A stretch of DNA of 64,000 nucleotides from Cordylochernes scorpioides (lineage: Eukaryota; Arthropoda; Arachnida; Pseudoscorpiones; Chernetidae), in NCBI GenBank assembly GCA_030710605.1, contig CP092876.1:89574906-89638905 (forward strand), in the 5' to 3' direction. Below the pieces are notes generated by a model. That model ran no database searches. It saw nothing but the letters and a program-made list of their open reading frames with translations, and was not told the origin of the DNA. The translations under genes were made by a program, and so were the position numbers. This document shows positions 9,674 through 22,286 of this stretch, piece by piece. Numbering within the stretch: the stretch's first letter is position 1; each line of letters opens with the position of its first letter.

Positions 9674-12600
9674 CATCCTGCCGCCATCTTGCTTAGCTTT
9701 TCTACCGCTTTCTGTATTTTGCTTTTACCTCGTCAAAGTCAAACACTCTTCATACTCTCACCTTTAGCCTTACGTTAGTTTTGTTTTTATATAAAGGCAA
9801 CGCCATCTATTGATTATATTGGGAACTACGCTAACTTTCAAAATAAATTATTAAATATTTTAAGAAATACCTCTCTTATGTAAGATATTTTATATATAGT
9901 ATTCTTTATTTTTATATTCTAAAACTATATATTTATAATAGGAATACACATACAGTATTTAGACAGAAATATATACATATATAATTTTAAATATTTACTT
10001 TAAAAACATTTTTATAAAAAGTTCGACAAACTTAAAACTATGAATTATTTGAGATGAATAATTATCTTAAAATTGTTTCGTGTATTCTATATTAAAATTA
10101 TTAGAATATTTAGATGTACGATTGTTGCAAATTTCATTGAAACATTTTTCATTTATCTTGTTAGCTCAATAAAAATTATATGGATAACTTCGAAAATATT
10201 TTAATACATTAGACTGGTTTTCAAAATTGATTGAAGTAATACTTAAAACACGACAAAATAAAACTTTAAATATGCAAACACAATATATATATTTCAAATA
10301 ATATTTCGTTTCTCAATATGTTCAATATTGAATTTCTTATAAAAGGGTTTCAATTAAAAGAAAAAAATATTTTGAATATGATAATATTTTAAAATGTATT
10401 TTTTTTTCTTCAAAATATTTCCTTAGTATCCTCATATATTTTTGACATCTTGTGATAGTAATTCAGACAACATCTTAATCACGCGCCCTCTACCGGGAAA
10501 AATCCGTCCCATATCTATTATATATTCTTCATAATTGATTATCTGAAAATTAAATAAAACTTAATTTTTCGATTAATTAAAAATGTACTTAATCTTTAAA
10601 ATTATTTCTGCTTTTAATAAACTATCTTTAAAAATATATAAGATATATTATTCTTAGTTTTTTTTCTCAATATATTTTAGAAAAACTTCAAATTTAAGAG
10701 AGAGAAAATTTCTTCATAGGCAAGAGTAAAATTTATATTTGAAAATAATTATTAATTTATAAATTCACATATAGTTCAAAGGCCTAGCACAATATTTATA
10801 AACTCACCATTTTCGAAATGCAAAGATATTTAATAAAATATTTTGGTCAAGCATATTTTTTCTTAAAATATTTAGCTATAATAAAAGGTTTTGAATATAT
10901 TCGGGTAAAAAGCTATATTTAATGCTTTATATTTGACAAATATTTAATGTGAATGCATTTAAAGTGTCTTTCCATACAAATTATATAAATATTATGCCTA
11001 TATAATCGTATTATTTTCTTAGCAAAAATATTCCTGCCAAAAATTCTTGTAAATAAAACAAAATGCCTTGGCTTTGCGCTTTATAAAAGCTAAAAAATAA
11101 TATTTTTCACTCTTCCAAAGTTTATATATATTCGACTGTATATATACACTTCATAGTACGCAGACCTTTCTATATTTTTAAATATATGTAAATATATTAA
11201 AAATTGCATATATAACCCTTTCTAGTCATATTTGCTAAATATTTCTAAACATTCCATTTTTTAGAATTAAAAGAGTAGTGTCTTTTATAAAATAAAAATA
11301 TATTGCGACTATATTATTTTAAGCATTTATTTTTTCCTGAATTAAATTTTTACTTATAAAATATGTATCCATAAAAGCGGCCTTGAAAACATAAAATGCC
11401 TTTCAATTAAATTATGGCTTATTTTAACCAAGTATTATTACATACAAATTTATTTATGCTTAAACCTATGATACAAAATGGAGGAAATAGTTCAAATAAA
11501 AAAAAATAAATATAAAACAAGAATAACTCATTTAAAATAATATATATTTTTAATTTTCTAAAAGGTTAATTTGAATTTATATTTTTATTCAATATATATT
11601 TGCACAATATATATATATATATATATATATAAATTCAGATGACAATTTTAATATTTATTAAAATATGACTATTGAATAAATCTATACATGTTCTTTTTTT
11701 AATAGATAAGACGAATATTTACAGTATTTATTAAAAAAAAAACTTTTAATTTAAAATTTAAATATTAAATTTTTAAAATTTATCATTTAGGATTATAAAG
11801 TAAAAAAGTCTATTATCTCTTTATTTAATAAATATTTTTATTCTACAGTCATATACATACAACCTATGGCTAAATATTTTATAGGTACGTTTTTTTTTTA
11901 AATTTCTATATATTTATTTATATTAAAAAAAACTATTTTACATTTTTAATTTTTATCTAGTCATTTTGAGTTAAAATATATCTTATCGTGTTCAAAACAT
12001 ACATTTAAGGTTTGTTGTTGACTTTATTTACAGAATCCTAAAGAAAATGCATTTATACAGCACTTTTCAAAGTAATAGTGTTTATATATATTGCTTTAAT
12101 ATATTATCGAAACATTTTTATTTATAATTGCGCATATTAAAAATAGAAATTTAGAGTACAAATATTTTAAACGTTTTCGTTTATCTATTATATACTTCCA
12201 ACGATAAAATATTTTAAATTTTAAAGCTAAGTTTTTAAAATTTGTTTCAAAAGCTGGTATATCAAAATATAATTGAATTATTTTTGAGGTGTCAAAATTA
12301 ATGGGTTAATTTATAACCTAAAAAAGGAACATTAGAAAAAAAATGTTTTTGAAAATAGAGCAATTCATAAATTAAATTAAAAAATTGTGTTATGCGTGTT
12401 ATAAACATAACTTTTATATATTCAAATTTAATAAAAAAATAAATATTTTATAAATAGAAGTTAATTGATATACCAAATACATTATTTGATAATTTACACT
12501 TTTTTTCAAAGCTTCATAAATTTCACAAGATACTGTTATACATATATTTATGAACAAATTTATATATAAATAATTATTTTTTAGAACTGTTAATCACACA

Positions 12601-12985
12601 ACACTATTTATATATAATTGCACATAAAAAGATTTATAAATTAGTGCCAAAAGATTTATTGAACTATCGTATGCTCATAAAAAATTTGAAATGTTTTGAA
12701 AAAAAGAAACATTTTTTTTCTTTGAAAATATTTATCATTTAAAAAATATAATTTCTGAAATGACTTCCCTATTACAATTGAAAAGAAATCGTTGCATCCA
12801 CATCTCTTTGTTTCATTTATTTGATTTCTAATTTAACTGAAATATATTTTCTCAATATAAAGTTTTATCATTTTGAAAAATTAACAATGATTAAAATCAA
12901 TTTATTTAAATATCTTCTCTACCCACCCGGAATACAGATTATCTCTATAAAAATCCGTTAAATTTAAATTCCTCTATTATCTATA
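9674..12985. other. Very AT-rich intergenic stretch, no gene seen
   Basis: About 3.3 kb of almost pure A/T sequence with short TA runs (for example 11611-11631) and no open frame of note. It holds the putative BAMBI-like 3' UTR at its left end. I see no RNA gene or bounded repeat. Confidence 0.6.
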
Positions 12986-14291
12986 CAGGGTGTACCAGGT
13001 AAATTGGGAATTTCAACAATGGTATTTTAACTGAAATTTTTTGCAAGTAAAAATTAAAATATCCGAATGAAATTTGACACAGTAGTAGATAAAAGGATAT
13101 AGTTTTTATTTATTCAATGTAGTTTCCATTATTAGCTACAACAGTCTCGAGGCGAGTGCGGAATGAAGCACAGGCCTTGGCGACGATGACCTTGTCCATT
13201 TGGGTCATCACCGTGTGAACTGCTTTCTTGACAGACTGGATGGTGGTATGAGGAGCTTTGTTGACATCTCTCTCAACAACGCCCCATACATAGTAGTCGA
13301 GGGGATTGCAATCTGGAGAATTAGGGGGCCAAATATCAGGACCCCAGTGACTAGGGACGTTAAGTGTCAGCCACGATTGTGCCTTTTTTGCCTTATGGGC
13401 TGGAGCTGAGTCCTGTTGGAAGACATACTTCCTTCCTGCGGCCACCATGTCCATCCAAGGCTTCACAACGGTCTCCAGAACATTGATGTAGGTGTCAGCG
13501 TTCATCCTAAGGCCCTTCTCAAAGAAATGGGGAGGCATGACATCACCTTCACTGCTGATAACGCCAAGGACCATTACGGAGGCAGGAAATTTCGTGTGCA
13601 TCACGACAGGTATCTCTGAGGGGTCTTTACAGATCCAGCGATCATTCCTGGGATTTACCTTTTGGTCCACATCAAAGTTCTTTTCGTCAGAGAAGAACCT
13701 TAGCATGCCAAAAGAGTCGTGTTTCAGGTTGTTGAGGAGGGCAGCAGCCTTTCCTTTTCTGTTATTCTTCATATTCTCAGTCAGCAACTGACCTTTCCGA
13801 AGGGCATAAGACTTGAGACCAAGGTCCTCATGGATAGTTCTGACAATTGTCATAGAGCCAACGTCCATTTCTTTGGCTATGGCCCTCATGCTCTTCCCAG
13901 GGTTTCCATCAATCTTCTCCTTGACATTTTTGACAAATTCTTCGCCTCTTACCCTGTCCGATCGACGCGAGTGCTTTTTCCTTGTAGCTATCCCCTCTTT
14001 GTTACTGTCGGCCTCATCAAACTGCTTCTTGACACGATAAATAGTGGTTTTGGGCAACTTAAGAAAATCCACTATCTCTTTGGGGCTCCTTCCGGCGCGC
14101 AGAGCAACGATGATGGCAGCTCGATTTTCAAATTCTTGGTTACTCTTCATCACTACACTGCGCACACATGTACTGTTGCATTTTACATGAATATGGCTAC
14201 GTAATGAAAAAAAAAATAAGTTTTTAATCTCAAGTAGTTTTTGTTTTATGGACTGTCAAAGTTAGTCCCAATTTACCTGGTACACCCTCTG
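12986..14291 (-). mobile_element. Complete DD37D (maT-type) mariner element
   Basis: Terminal inverted repeats start CAGGGTGTACCAGGTAAATT on the left, and on the right reverse-complement to an AGGGTGTACCAGGTAAATTG match. TA lies at both ends (12984-12985 and 14292-14293). The element is about 1.3 kb, a normal size for the superfamily, with one uninterrupted transposase ORF on the minus strand. It may still be mobile or recently inactive. Confidence 0.9.
13110..14165 (-). CDS. Mariner-family transposase, DD37D, intact
   Basis: A 351-residue ORF fills the element. The N-terminus has two helix-turn-helix regions (around residues 15-50, IVALRAGRSPKEIVDFLKLP, and 95-125, MRAIAKEMDVGSMTIVRTI). The catalytic triad is visible: FFSDEKNF (first D), VFQQDSAPAHK (second D) and NSPDCNPLDYYVWG, where the third acidic residue is the D of NPLD with 37 residues between it and the second D. 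That spacing defines the DD37D group. The enzyme cuts and pastes the element at TA sites. The first codons could also begin at the internal MKSNQEF methionine. No stop or frameshift is seen. Confidence 0.9.
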   Translation of the reverse strand: MRSVVMKSNQEFENRAAIIVALRAGRSPKEIVDFLKLPKTTIYRVKKQFDEADSNKEGIATRKKHSRRSDRVRGEEFVKNVKEKIDGNPGKSMRAIAKEMDVGSMTIVRTIHEDLGLKSYALRKGQLLTENMKNNRKGKAAALLNNLKHDSFGMLRFFSDEKNFDVDQKVNPRNDRWICKDPSEIPVVMHTKFPASVMVLGVISSEGDVMPPHFFEKGLRMNADTYINVLETVVKPWMDMVAAGRKYVFQQDSAPAHKAKKAQSWLTLNVPSHWGPDIWPPNSPDCNPLDYYVWGVVERDVNKAPHTTIQSVKKAVHTVMTQMDKVIVAKACASFRTRLETVVANNGNYIE

Positions 14292-14293
14292 TA

Positions 14294-15493
14294 TATCGAA
14301 AAAAAAAATAGAATTATATATTCTCTTTTTACCTTATTCTGTTAAATATATATTCACCCGGTGCACTTTAATTACTTCCTTTTTCATACCCTTAGTTTTA
14401 AAACCAATATTTAGTCCAATTATTTACAAATAAAATTATTTCTTTTGAAAACATTTTTTTTTTCTATTTATTTTATTTTGACCTAAAACCTTTTAATGCC
14501 TATTTATAAATAAAAAAAATCAAACCTCCTATATAATCTAAAAAATAAATATATTTAAAGAATATATATTTACACATACGTAAATCGTCACACACAATGT
14601 AAATAAATATTTATATATATATTTGCTATATAGAATATATAATAAAATATATTAACAAAATACTCTTTAAAATAACCTCTTTATTTCCAAAATTTCACAC
14701 ATTTTATAAGTAATAAAAATAGAATACTTTCTCATTGTGGGTTAGATTTTCCCTTGGAAATATCGATCAAAAAAAAAAAAAAAACTACAAAAGATCGTGA
14801 TAGGACTTTGTTTAACTAAGCTAAAAAAAATTAAATAAAAATAGCTTAAAAAGAAAAAAAAAAAAAAAGCCAGATATTTCGAAGAAGCCAAAAAGCGCGC
14901 AAGCGACCTTGAAGTGGGTATCTTCTGTAAACATCAGTTATCGTTTGGCATGTAATTAGATTAGTAGGAATGACGGGATACATTCTCTAGTCGGGTTCGC
15001 CTGTTGGTTGTTTTTAATGTCTCTTTCTCATTGCCACACACCTATATTATTTTCTAGACTCATTTTTTACTTTTGTAGTCACTCGTACCTTAGCATGGTT
15101 AAAACATGCTTTAAACACTTCACAAATCACATCTATCTATTTATAGGCTTTATTTTCGCGAAATAAATAACATAGGAGCAACAGCCTTAGAAGAAACTTA
15201 TTTGAGTAAAGGCAATGTTCCGATGTTCCCAGTTGGGAAATTGAAATTTCCAACCCGACAGTAGTGAACGTATTTCAATGGGTGAAGTAGATAAATTAAT
15301 CCAATTTGTTTACTAATCCACACATTCTTTACTCAGTTCATGGAATGTGGCATTCTTACAGATCCTGTGGTGAACTCTGTGATTGGTAGACTTTATAAAT
15401 ATATGAATTTGTTCCTTTCACACCATGATAGTTCTTCGTGATATTCTTTTGTTTCAAATAACGCTACTTTCTTTTAGGTCCTAGGTTTATATA
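14294..15493. other. AT-rich intergenic sequence
   Basis: No gene recognised. Poly(A) runs occur at 14770-14785 and 14855-14870, and TA-rich tracts elsewhere. The 14930-15490 part is of more mixed composition but has no supported ORF. Confidence 0.5.
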
Positions 15494-15495
15494 TA

Positions 15496-16787
15496 CGAGG
15501 GTTGTCCCATAAGTTCGTGGCCCGACATATAAAGAAAATGGCTAATAAAATTATTATGATTTATATTTCAACATAATCCCCTTTAAGGTCTATACATTTT
15601 TTTCCAGCGATGTTCTAATGCTTTTATGCCCTCCAAAAAGAACGATGTTTCAAGTGACTCAAAAAATGAGGTTACAGCATCAATGACCTCTTCATCTGAC
15701 CTAGAATGAATGCCAGAAAGTGAAATTTTCAAATGAGAATATAGGTGGAAGTCAGACGGAGCTATATCTGGTGAATATGGTGCATGTGGTTAAAGTTCAA
15801 AGCCAGAATCTTAAATAGTAGCCATGGCTTGCAGCGACCGATGACTCGGAGCATTGTCTTGATGGTAAACAATCTTTCTGGACAACATTCCTCTTCTCTT
15901 TTCCTTGATAGCTCCTCGTAGTTGCTTCACAAGATTTGCATAATAATTGCCAGTGATGGTTTGACCCTTATTCAAAAAGTCTAGAAGAAGTACACCCTCG
16001 GAATCCCAAAAGACAGACACCATAACCTTCCCTGCTGATGAAACTGTCTTGGCTTTCTTGGGGGGAGGGGAACCGGAGTGTCTCCATTGCATGGATTGTT
16101 GCTTGGCCTCTGGTGTAAAGTGATGGGCCCAAGTCTCATCCATGGTAACAAATCTACTGACAAATTCTTCTGGATTGGCTTCAAATAACGCAAGATTGTC
16201 CGAAAATAACTTTCTTCTTACAGCCTTTTGATCGGGTGTCAAAAGTTTGGGAACCCAACGGGCAGAAAGCTTTCTGAGGCCCAAGTGTTCTCTCATAATC
16301 CGATCCACTGTTGTTTTTAGAATACCCAAGGTCTCTTCTATCCGACGAACTGTCATTATTCTGTCCAACATAACCAAATCATGTATCTTGTCGATGTTTT
16401 CTTGAGTAACTGACTCAACAGGTCTTCCTGGTCGATGTTCGTCTTCGGTGCTGATCCTCCCTAATTTAAACGCAGCTACCCATTTTTTACTGTGCTATAG
16501 GAAGGAGCATCTTCCCTTAATGTATCCACCATTTCTTCATAGATTTCCTTCGGCGACATTCTTTTCTTACAAAGATATTTTATTACAGCACGAATCTCGT
16601 TTGTCTCCATTTTAGATTATTCCTGTTTCTTGTCCTCTTTCAGAACCCATAACAAAAAACGGTTAGTTGTAGAAACTTAAATATTTACATATCTTTATAC
16701 AAGGCATTAAGGTATATATGGTAAAATTTATTAGTTTCAAATATTTCGTTCTCATGGTCGGGCCACGGACTTATGGGACACCCCTCG
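15496..16787 (-). mobile_element. Mariner (DD34D) element, inactive
   Basis: The ends CGAGGGTTGTCCCATAAGTT (left) and, on the right, ACTTATGGGACACCCCTCG are inverted repeats flanked by TA at 15494-15495 and 16788-16789. Size is about 1.3 kb. The enclosed transposase is broken (see the pseudogene entry). Confidence 0.9.
15583..16610 (-). pseudogene. Broken mariner DD34D transposase
   Basis: Reading the minus strand from METNEIRAVIKYLCKK, the protein follows a mariner transposase through the HTH domain, the first catalytic D (VTMDETWAHH), the second (YHQDNAPSHR) and the third (YSPDIAPSDFH). There is a one-base deletion near 16485 after SYSTVK. Two stop codons follow MATI (about 15800-15811). 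About 342 codons are recognisable, the usual family length. These lesions make it non-functional. Confidence 0.88.
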
Positions 16788-16839
16788 TATATATTAGATA
16801 ATAAAAAGGCATATATTGGATTTAATAAAAGATTTATTT

Positions 16840-16882
16840 TGCCAATATTTCGGCTGGCTGAACGCCAACCTTTATCGAGGCA
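16840..16882 (-). ncRNA. Degenerate Penelope-type hammerhead motif
   Basis: On the minus strand stem I TGCC/GGCA encloses a CTCGATAA core (a damaged CTGATGA), a 7-bp stem II GGTTGGC/GCCAGCC, GAAA, then the four-base palindrome ATAT read as a minimal stem III and a T before stem I. The layout equals that at 61294-61332, but the core is mutated, so activity is unlikely. It is probably a relic of a Penelope-like terminal repeat. Confidence 0.5.
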
Positions 16883-17380
16883 TTACATCTTTGTATACAC
16901 CATATATATATGGTCTATTTGTTTCGATAATATTTCTCTACAGTTCTTTTTTCATTCATTATCATATAGCAGAAGGTGTTTGAGACCATATAAGATCTTT
17001 ATACGATATATGCAAATGCTTTTCTGAAAAAAAAATCAGCCCCCTTTAGATGATATCATTATCAAGATAGTAAAGATTTTAAAAAGATTTATAACTATCG
17101 TTATATATATAACGCAAGCTGTCATGTGATCTCGAAAATCCCACCCAGCTAGACGGTCAATCGGGACCTATCACTTGGTTTTTGTAGTCGATGGCCAAGT
17201 GGCTTCTCCTTTGTTGAATAAGACAAGACACAGGATGGATTTCGGAAACAAGAAGCTTCCAGACAAAACTGATGAAAATAAAGTGTTTATTAAACCATTG
17301 GTGATTTGAGGTGTGCATAAGGCTTGACGGAAAGTTAGCGAAAAGTTTTGAAGGAGATGGAAGATTCACTAGCGTGAAGT
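16883..17380. other. Intergenic sequence
   Basis: No gene recognised. A sequence on the minus strand near 17280 contains AATAAA, so a minus-strand 3' end is conceivable but unsupported. Confidence 0.3.
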
Positions 17381-17397
17381 CGGGACTGGACAGTGTG

Positions 17398-17609
17398 TTC
17401 TGATCATCTTCTGTTGTCCGCTCTTTGTCAACGATGACTGTCAACTGTGTACTCTCTGCTGACCGTGGAAACTCCGAATGTCTCTGCACCATCTGGCCTG
17501 GACCAGAGGGTCACCTGATTTTGGGTGAACAATCAGATGGTGATACGTTTGGAGATGGGGAAGAAACATCTCATTTTAACTGTGAACTCCCTCTGTTTAT
17601 CCCACCCAG
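17398..17609 (+). other. Possible coding exon, unrecognised
   Basis: A patch of balanced base composition in AT-rich surroundings, open on the + strand around MTVNCVLSADRGNSECLC to CELPLFIPPR, followed by CCACCCAG|GTTATT. It resembles a cysteine-containing exon with a donor, but the acceptor side is unclear. The opposite strand is also open for 111 codons, so even the strand is uncertain. No family is recognised. Confidence 0.25.
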
Positions 17610-17610
17610 G

Positions 17611-19440
17611 TTATTTAACCGACTTACTTCCATTCTTTGTCAGAAGGCTGAATTTTATTTTAAATTTTGTTCACTCATTTTGTTACAGATTGAAAAGGTT
17701 AAATTATTTACAATACATTGGAAATATGGAAGGTTTTTTTATAAGGTATATAGAGACACGTTTAAATTATTTACAAACAGGAAAAAAAGTCGTTGAGTTT
17801 GAATGTTTTGCAGGTTAGAGATAGGTGATATATAAGATAATGTTTAGAAATTGTGACATATATATATATATATTGTTTTAGCATGAAATTAATATTGTTT
17901 CATGATTTGAGCGAAATTTTGCGAACAAAGTTACCTTTTTTACTGATATGAAAGAAGAAGAATTTGTACTTCGCGGGCAATTTTACGACCCAATCTACTT
18001 GAAATCAATCTTAAAATAGGAGCTGCTTGTGTGCTGTGGAAGGTAGAGAAATGATACAAGACAAAAAGAGATGATGCTGAGAATTCAATCAAGAAAGCAC
18101 TAGCTTCTATAATGAACCTCAATAAGGAAGACTGGGAAACATTGCACCATTCTGTTGAGGCCGCCACAAGTCCGCGTATGCTATCTAAGGAACATCAGTC
18201 GTGCTGTTCAACACCTACACACGCCAATAAGAGTGATAATGCCAATGTATTTGCACTCCCCCAAGCTTAGTCCCGGATTAAAAAGTATCGTCCATTGGCT
18301 GAATTTCTAAAAATATGATTGTTTTTTTTTTTCATCAAACGAATTGTCAAAAAAAAAAAAAAAAGATTCATTAATAAAATCCTGATATCAGTGTTTGGAC
18401 TCACTTCAGATTTCAGAACCAGGGGATATGTGAGAATACAAGATGACGCTTTGTATCGGTTACTGCCATTTTGAAAGCCGAAGCACCTTTAACTGGTTCC
18501 AGAATCGAAAGAAAGCATGAAGTTTTATTCCCCAAATATCAACTAGCTCTAGTCCTTCGTAAGCGGGTGGTATTCCAACACTTCCCACCTCACGAGGCGC
18601 GTTTCATAAAAAAATGAAATCTGAACAATTCGAGCTTCTGTCCATATTCGCGCTGTTTCAGTGGAGGTAATACGATGGACACACAAACTTTCAGTTAGGG
18701 ATTCAAAATGATAATATATCAAGCCATAGCTCTCTGGCTAAAAAGTAAATCATATATAGACCTGAAATAATACGTTGGTGTCGTCAGTTGTAAAGGAATA
18801 AGAACGATCGTCCTTTAACAAATAGATGTTGGAGGTTAGCTAGAGAGTCAGAAAACTAAATTAAAACATTAAGAGAATATCACTTTTTAAAAAGCTGCCG
18901 TTTTCGTATTCAAGACTGGAATATGATCGTAATTAGAAGATCAACGATTTTTTAATCAAAAATTCAATTTGCCGTTCTCGCTATATTATCAGTAGAATAT
19001 TGATGTTAAAAACGTAATTAATCTTAATAAATTTAAGGCGGTTTGAGCTAGAATCTGGCATTTTGAATTTCGGTCTTTTTCTAGGTTCTACAAACAATTG
19101 CTCCCAAAAATCTATGACCAACATGTCCCTAGTTGAAACCACGCAGACAAACATCGTATATCAGGAATTAGTTTATTGTTACGTCATTAGTTCTGAGCAG
19201 TTGGAAATGCTTATCAGACCTCCTAGAAGCCATCTCAACACCGCCACTGATAGCGTTGGTTGTAAATATCTTGGAAGGGTGACTCCGTCCTGTTTAGGAT
19301 CGGTGTTAGCACAGCTCTCTCCTTACTAACTACTTGAGAAAATTGGTATGCTCATAATCCATAGAAATAAAAAAAAAATTTTCCGTGCAGAGTTAGGTCT
19401 GAAAGAAGGAGTACTATCAGTTTCAACTCCAAAATATGCA
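17611..19440. other. Unrecognised single-copy sequence
   Basis: Mixed-composition DNA without supported genes. Short open frames near 17940-18170 and 19063-19329 show no recognisable domain. Confidence 0.4.
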
Positions 19441-19445
19441 AATTA

Positions 19446-19738
19446 GTTTTTTTTTTTTTGCTTATCCCTAGTACTCGTGGTACAGGCCATGATAATCATG
19501 GTGGGTAGAAGTAGGCGACTACTTTTACTGTAAGTGCACCACATGTCTACACACGTGAAAAGCAGTTCGACTTTGCACTTACAAATGTGCCAGAGCCCCG
19601 TTTGGTTACTTGCACTCGTTGGTAGGGTTGGACTTTTGCGAGAATCGGGGGCCATTGGAGCATTTTTTTTAAACATAAAAAAAAGTTTCAATGCGGGAAT
19701 CGAACCCGGGTCGTATAGGTCGAAAACCAACGGTTAGT
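19446..19738 (-). mobile_element. tRNA-derived SINE
   Basis: On the minus strand a tRNA-like head (box B-like GGTTCGATTCC, around 19690-19738) is followed by a conserved body with AAGTCCAACC, ACCAAACGGGGCTCTGGCAC and CATGATTATCATGGCCTGTA and a poly(A) tail. The same element is at 22392-22717, in altered form at 42420-42700, and truncated at 52304-52424. RNA polymerase III transcription would be expected from the head. Confidence 0.85.
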
Positions 19739-19740
19739 AC

Positions 19741-20535
19741 AATAAATTAGTACAATAAAGAACTGATTTGCATATTTCGTTTGTTTAGCGCACATGTCGA
19801 CTATTTTTGTACCTGTCTATATGAAACATTAAAATGGTATAGAGTTGGTTAGAAGGATTAACTGCCGTAGTTTTAAGTAGGGACTATGCAAATTTGTCCG
19901 ATAACGTTTCATCAACATTAAATCTATCCGGTGTAACTCCGATATAGATTCAGGTCATATCTATTCACTGACATTAAGTACACTTACCTAGTTCCTTTTT
20001 GACTGAAAGCTATTTACTTAGCGACCCTCTATTTCCAGTAAAATGCTATATTGCACAACAGATGATGCTCCATTCGTTTTTTTATATGAAAAACTATACC
20101 AAAATCTTCAGTGAGGAGATACAATATGCCATCTTTGCAAAGAAAAAATAAATATTAAAATATCTCATTACATCTTTGAGTCTCAGTATATTAGCCAAGA
20201 AAGAGAGATGTTCTTCTCAAAAGCAAAAACGACAGCCACAACTTACCTCAGTACAAAGTATTTTAACCAGCGCCATATTAAGTCGAATGATTGTTCTGTT
20301 CCCTATATAACTTTTACAAATCAGTAAGTAGGAAAAATAACTTGGATTTATCTACTCCACTACATGATGGTGATTGATCATCTTGAGGATATCGTTGCAA
20401 GCCGGCAATCAGAGAGGAGAATCTGTATTAGAATGGTGTTTTAATAAAGACTTTGTGTCTGTGTATTCACTGACATAGCTTCAACTCTATAATTGGCTAA
20501 GAATGTCAATAAAATATTACCAATTATTTTATTTC
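19741..20535. other. Unrecognised intergenic sequence
   Basis: No supported gene, repeat boundary or RNA gene. Confidence 0.4.
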
Positions 20536-20985
20536 CAAAGCGCTATATCCCGTAAGGGATACTTGCGCCAAACAAGGAGAAAAGTTTATTCACATAAGTT
20601 ATTTACATTATTCAACGCATGAAAACATTAGAGATCCAGATTTTGTAGAAAGTTTAGAATGTATTTACGAAATGAATTGAATTTTAAATATGATTTTTTA
20701 TCGGAAATCAAATCGTTAAGTTCACAAACAACTAGTTCTTTCTTCATTCTATAATCTTGAAATGCTGGGCAATCGATCAGTAGACGTTTTGAGGTTTGTT
20801 CCGCAATACCACAAAAGCAACTTGAATCCTCCACTGCCTTAATTCTATTTAAAAAAAAAACTTTTGAAATTTCCGTGGTTTGTAACAAATTGAGTATTAT
20901 AAAATTTTGGACGAAAGTATTTAGGGATTTCTTGTCTATAATAAACCCAATAGTCTCAGTAAACAGGCTAATTTGCATATTCTCT
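20536..20985 (-). pseudogene. 5'-truncated LINE, C-terminal ORF2 remnant
   Basis: On the minus strand 116 codons (20628-20978) include CFCGIAEQTSKRLLIDCP, the cysteine-histidine-type C-terminal signature found downstream of the reverse transcriptase in CR1/Jockey/I-like non-LTR elements. The 3' tail (20536-20590) equals the one at 9360-9440. The RT domain is absent. Confidence 0.7.
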
Positions 20986-21394
20986 TTGTTCCGCCCACAT
21001 CTCCGGAATAACCGACCTATTCAGATGGATCTTTGAAACGACTAAGAATTTCAATTCTAAAAGCTATCAGCCAAAGTTTCAATCCCCATATTGTACTAAT
21101 TAATCCGTTTTCAGATTAATTTGTATATTCGGGGTGCAAAGAAGATAAGTATGCGATACTAATATATTAAATGTGTGTCTTCACTACTACTATTGCTAAT
21201 AACAAACTTTTATTATAAAATAACATAGGTTCGACAAAGATTGGCTTGAGAAGAACATGGACAAAGCGCCGGGTCAGTTGTCTGGTAAAAAAATGTCGAA
21301 GAATAAACTTTTATCTATTTGACAACGGTGTCTAGTAAGTTGTGCTCTTGTTCAATATCAATCCTCTAAACCGTTGAAAGTGATATATATATAT

Positions 21395-21560
21395 ATATGA
21401 AAAAAATAATAGAAAAAATAAAAGATAAGTGGGTCAGGTGTTGATATTAAAAAAAAAAAAAAGAAGGCATCTCCTGACCACGAGCACATGTGATTTTTAG
21501 ATTCTTTCATCTAAAAAGCACATATGCTCGTGGTCAGGAGATGCCTTCTTTATTTTTAAT
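21395..21560. repeat. Short palindromic derivative of the hammerhead-family repeat
   Basis: AGAAGGCATCTCCTGACCAC and GAGCACATGTG at 21463-21492 recur in reverse complement at 21518-21553 around a short centre. Flanking text (AAAAGATAAGTGGGTCAGGT) matches the outer end of the 28481-30110 unit, and the whole lies between TA runs. It looks like a deletion derivative of a head-to-head copy. The ribozyme segment is missing. Confidence 0.6.
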
Positions 21561-22286
21561 ATATATATATATATTATGAATATTTTGTTTTTTGTTGTTG
21601 AAAAAGATAGAGAATTGAAGGTGCAGTCGTAAAAATAGGAAAGATAATTATTTACCCATCAAGTAGTTTTTATTTTGAATTACTTGAAAAATGTACACAT
21701 AAATTATATATTTTTCACAGTAATATAGAATTTATAAAATGAATTCTATATTCGTGAATTAAAACGCAAATTAAATGGTCAATGTCTTTGGAGGAGTTTC
21801 AGCAAAGACCCCAGGAAGTGCCATACTGTTAACTCGACTAATTTTCTCCTTCTTATCTCTATTTCATACTTTAATTAATTAATGAATTATTATTGTAGTA
21901 TATATGTGTGAATACATCCTTTATAAATCTATTCAGAATTAAATTACAAATCTTTTTATAAATATTCCTTTGATGCATTAACTCGATAAAGAGGATTTAT
22001 TTCAAAAGCCTACAATTAAAAAGTGATCAAGATGGCTTTTTGCTCTAGCTCGTACTTATTTGTTTATAAGACAAAGTTCGAAATCGACACGTTACTCAAA
22101 TGATTAAACTTCTTGAGTTAGTTTTAAAAATGCGTATTCGTGAAAAATAAAGCATATATTTTCTGAAATTATAGAAGAATGTGCCTTTTATATTGATAAG
22201 AATGATGATGGGTCTATATGTCTTCCCCCATGGTGGATAAAAAAATATTCTGTCGTTGGTTGGCTATCCATCTGCACCAATAATAA
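21561..22286. other. Unrecognised intergenic sequence
   Basis: No supported gene. Short AT-rich frames only. Confidence 0.4.
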
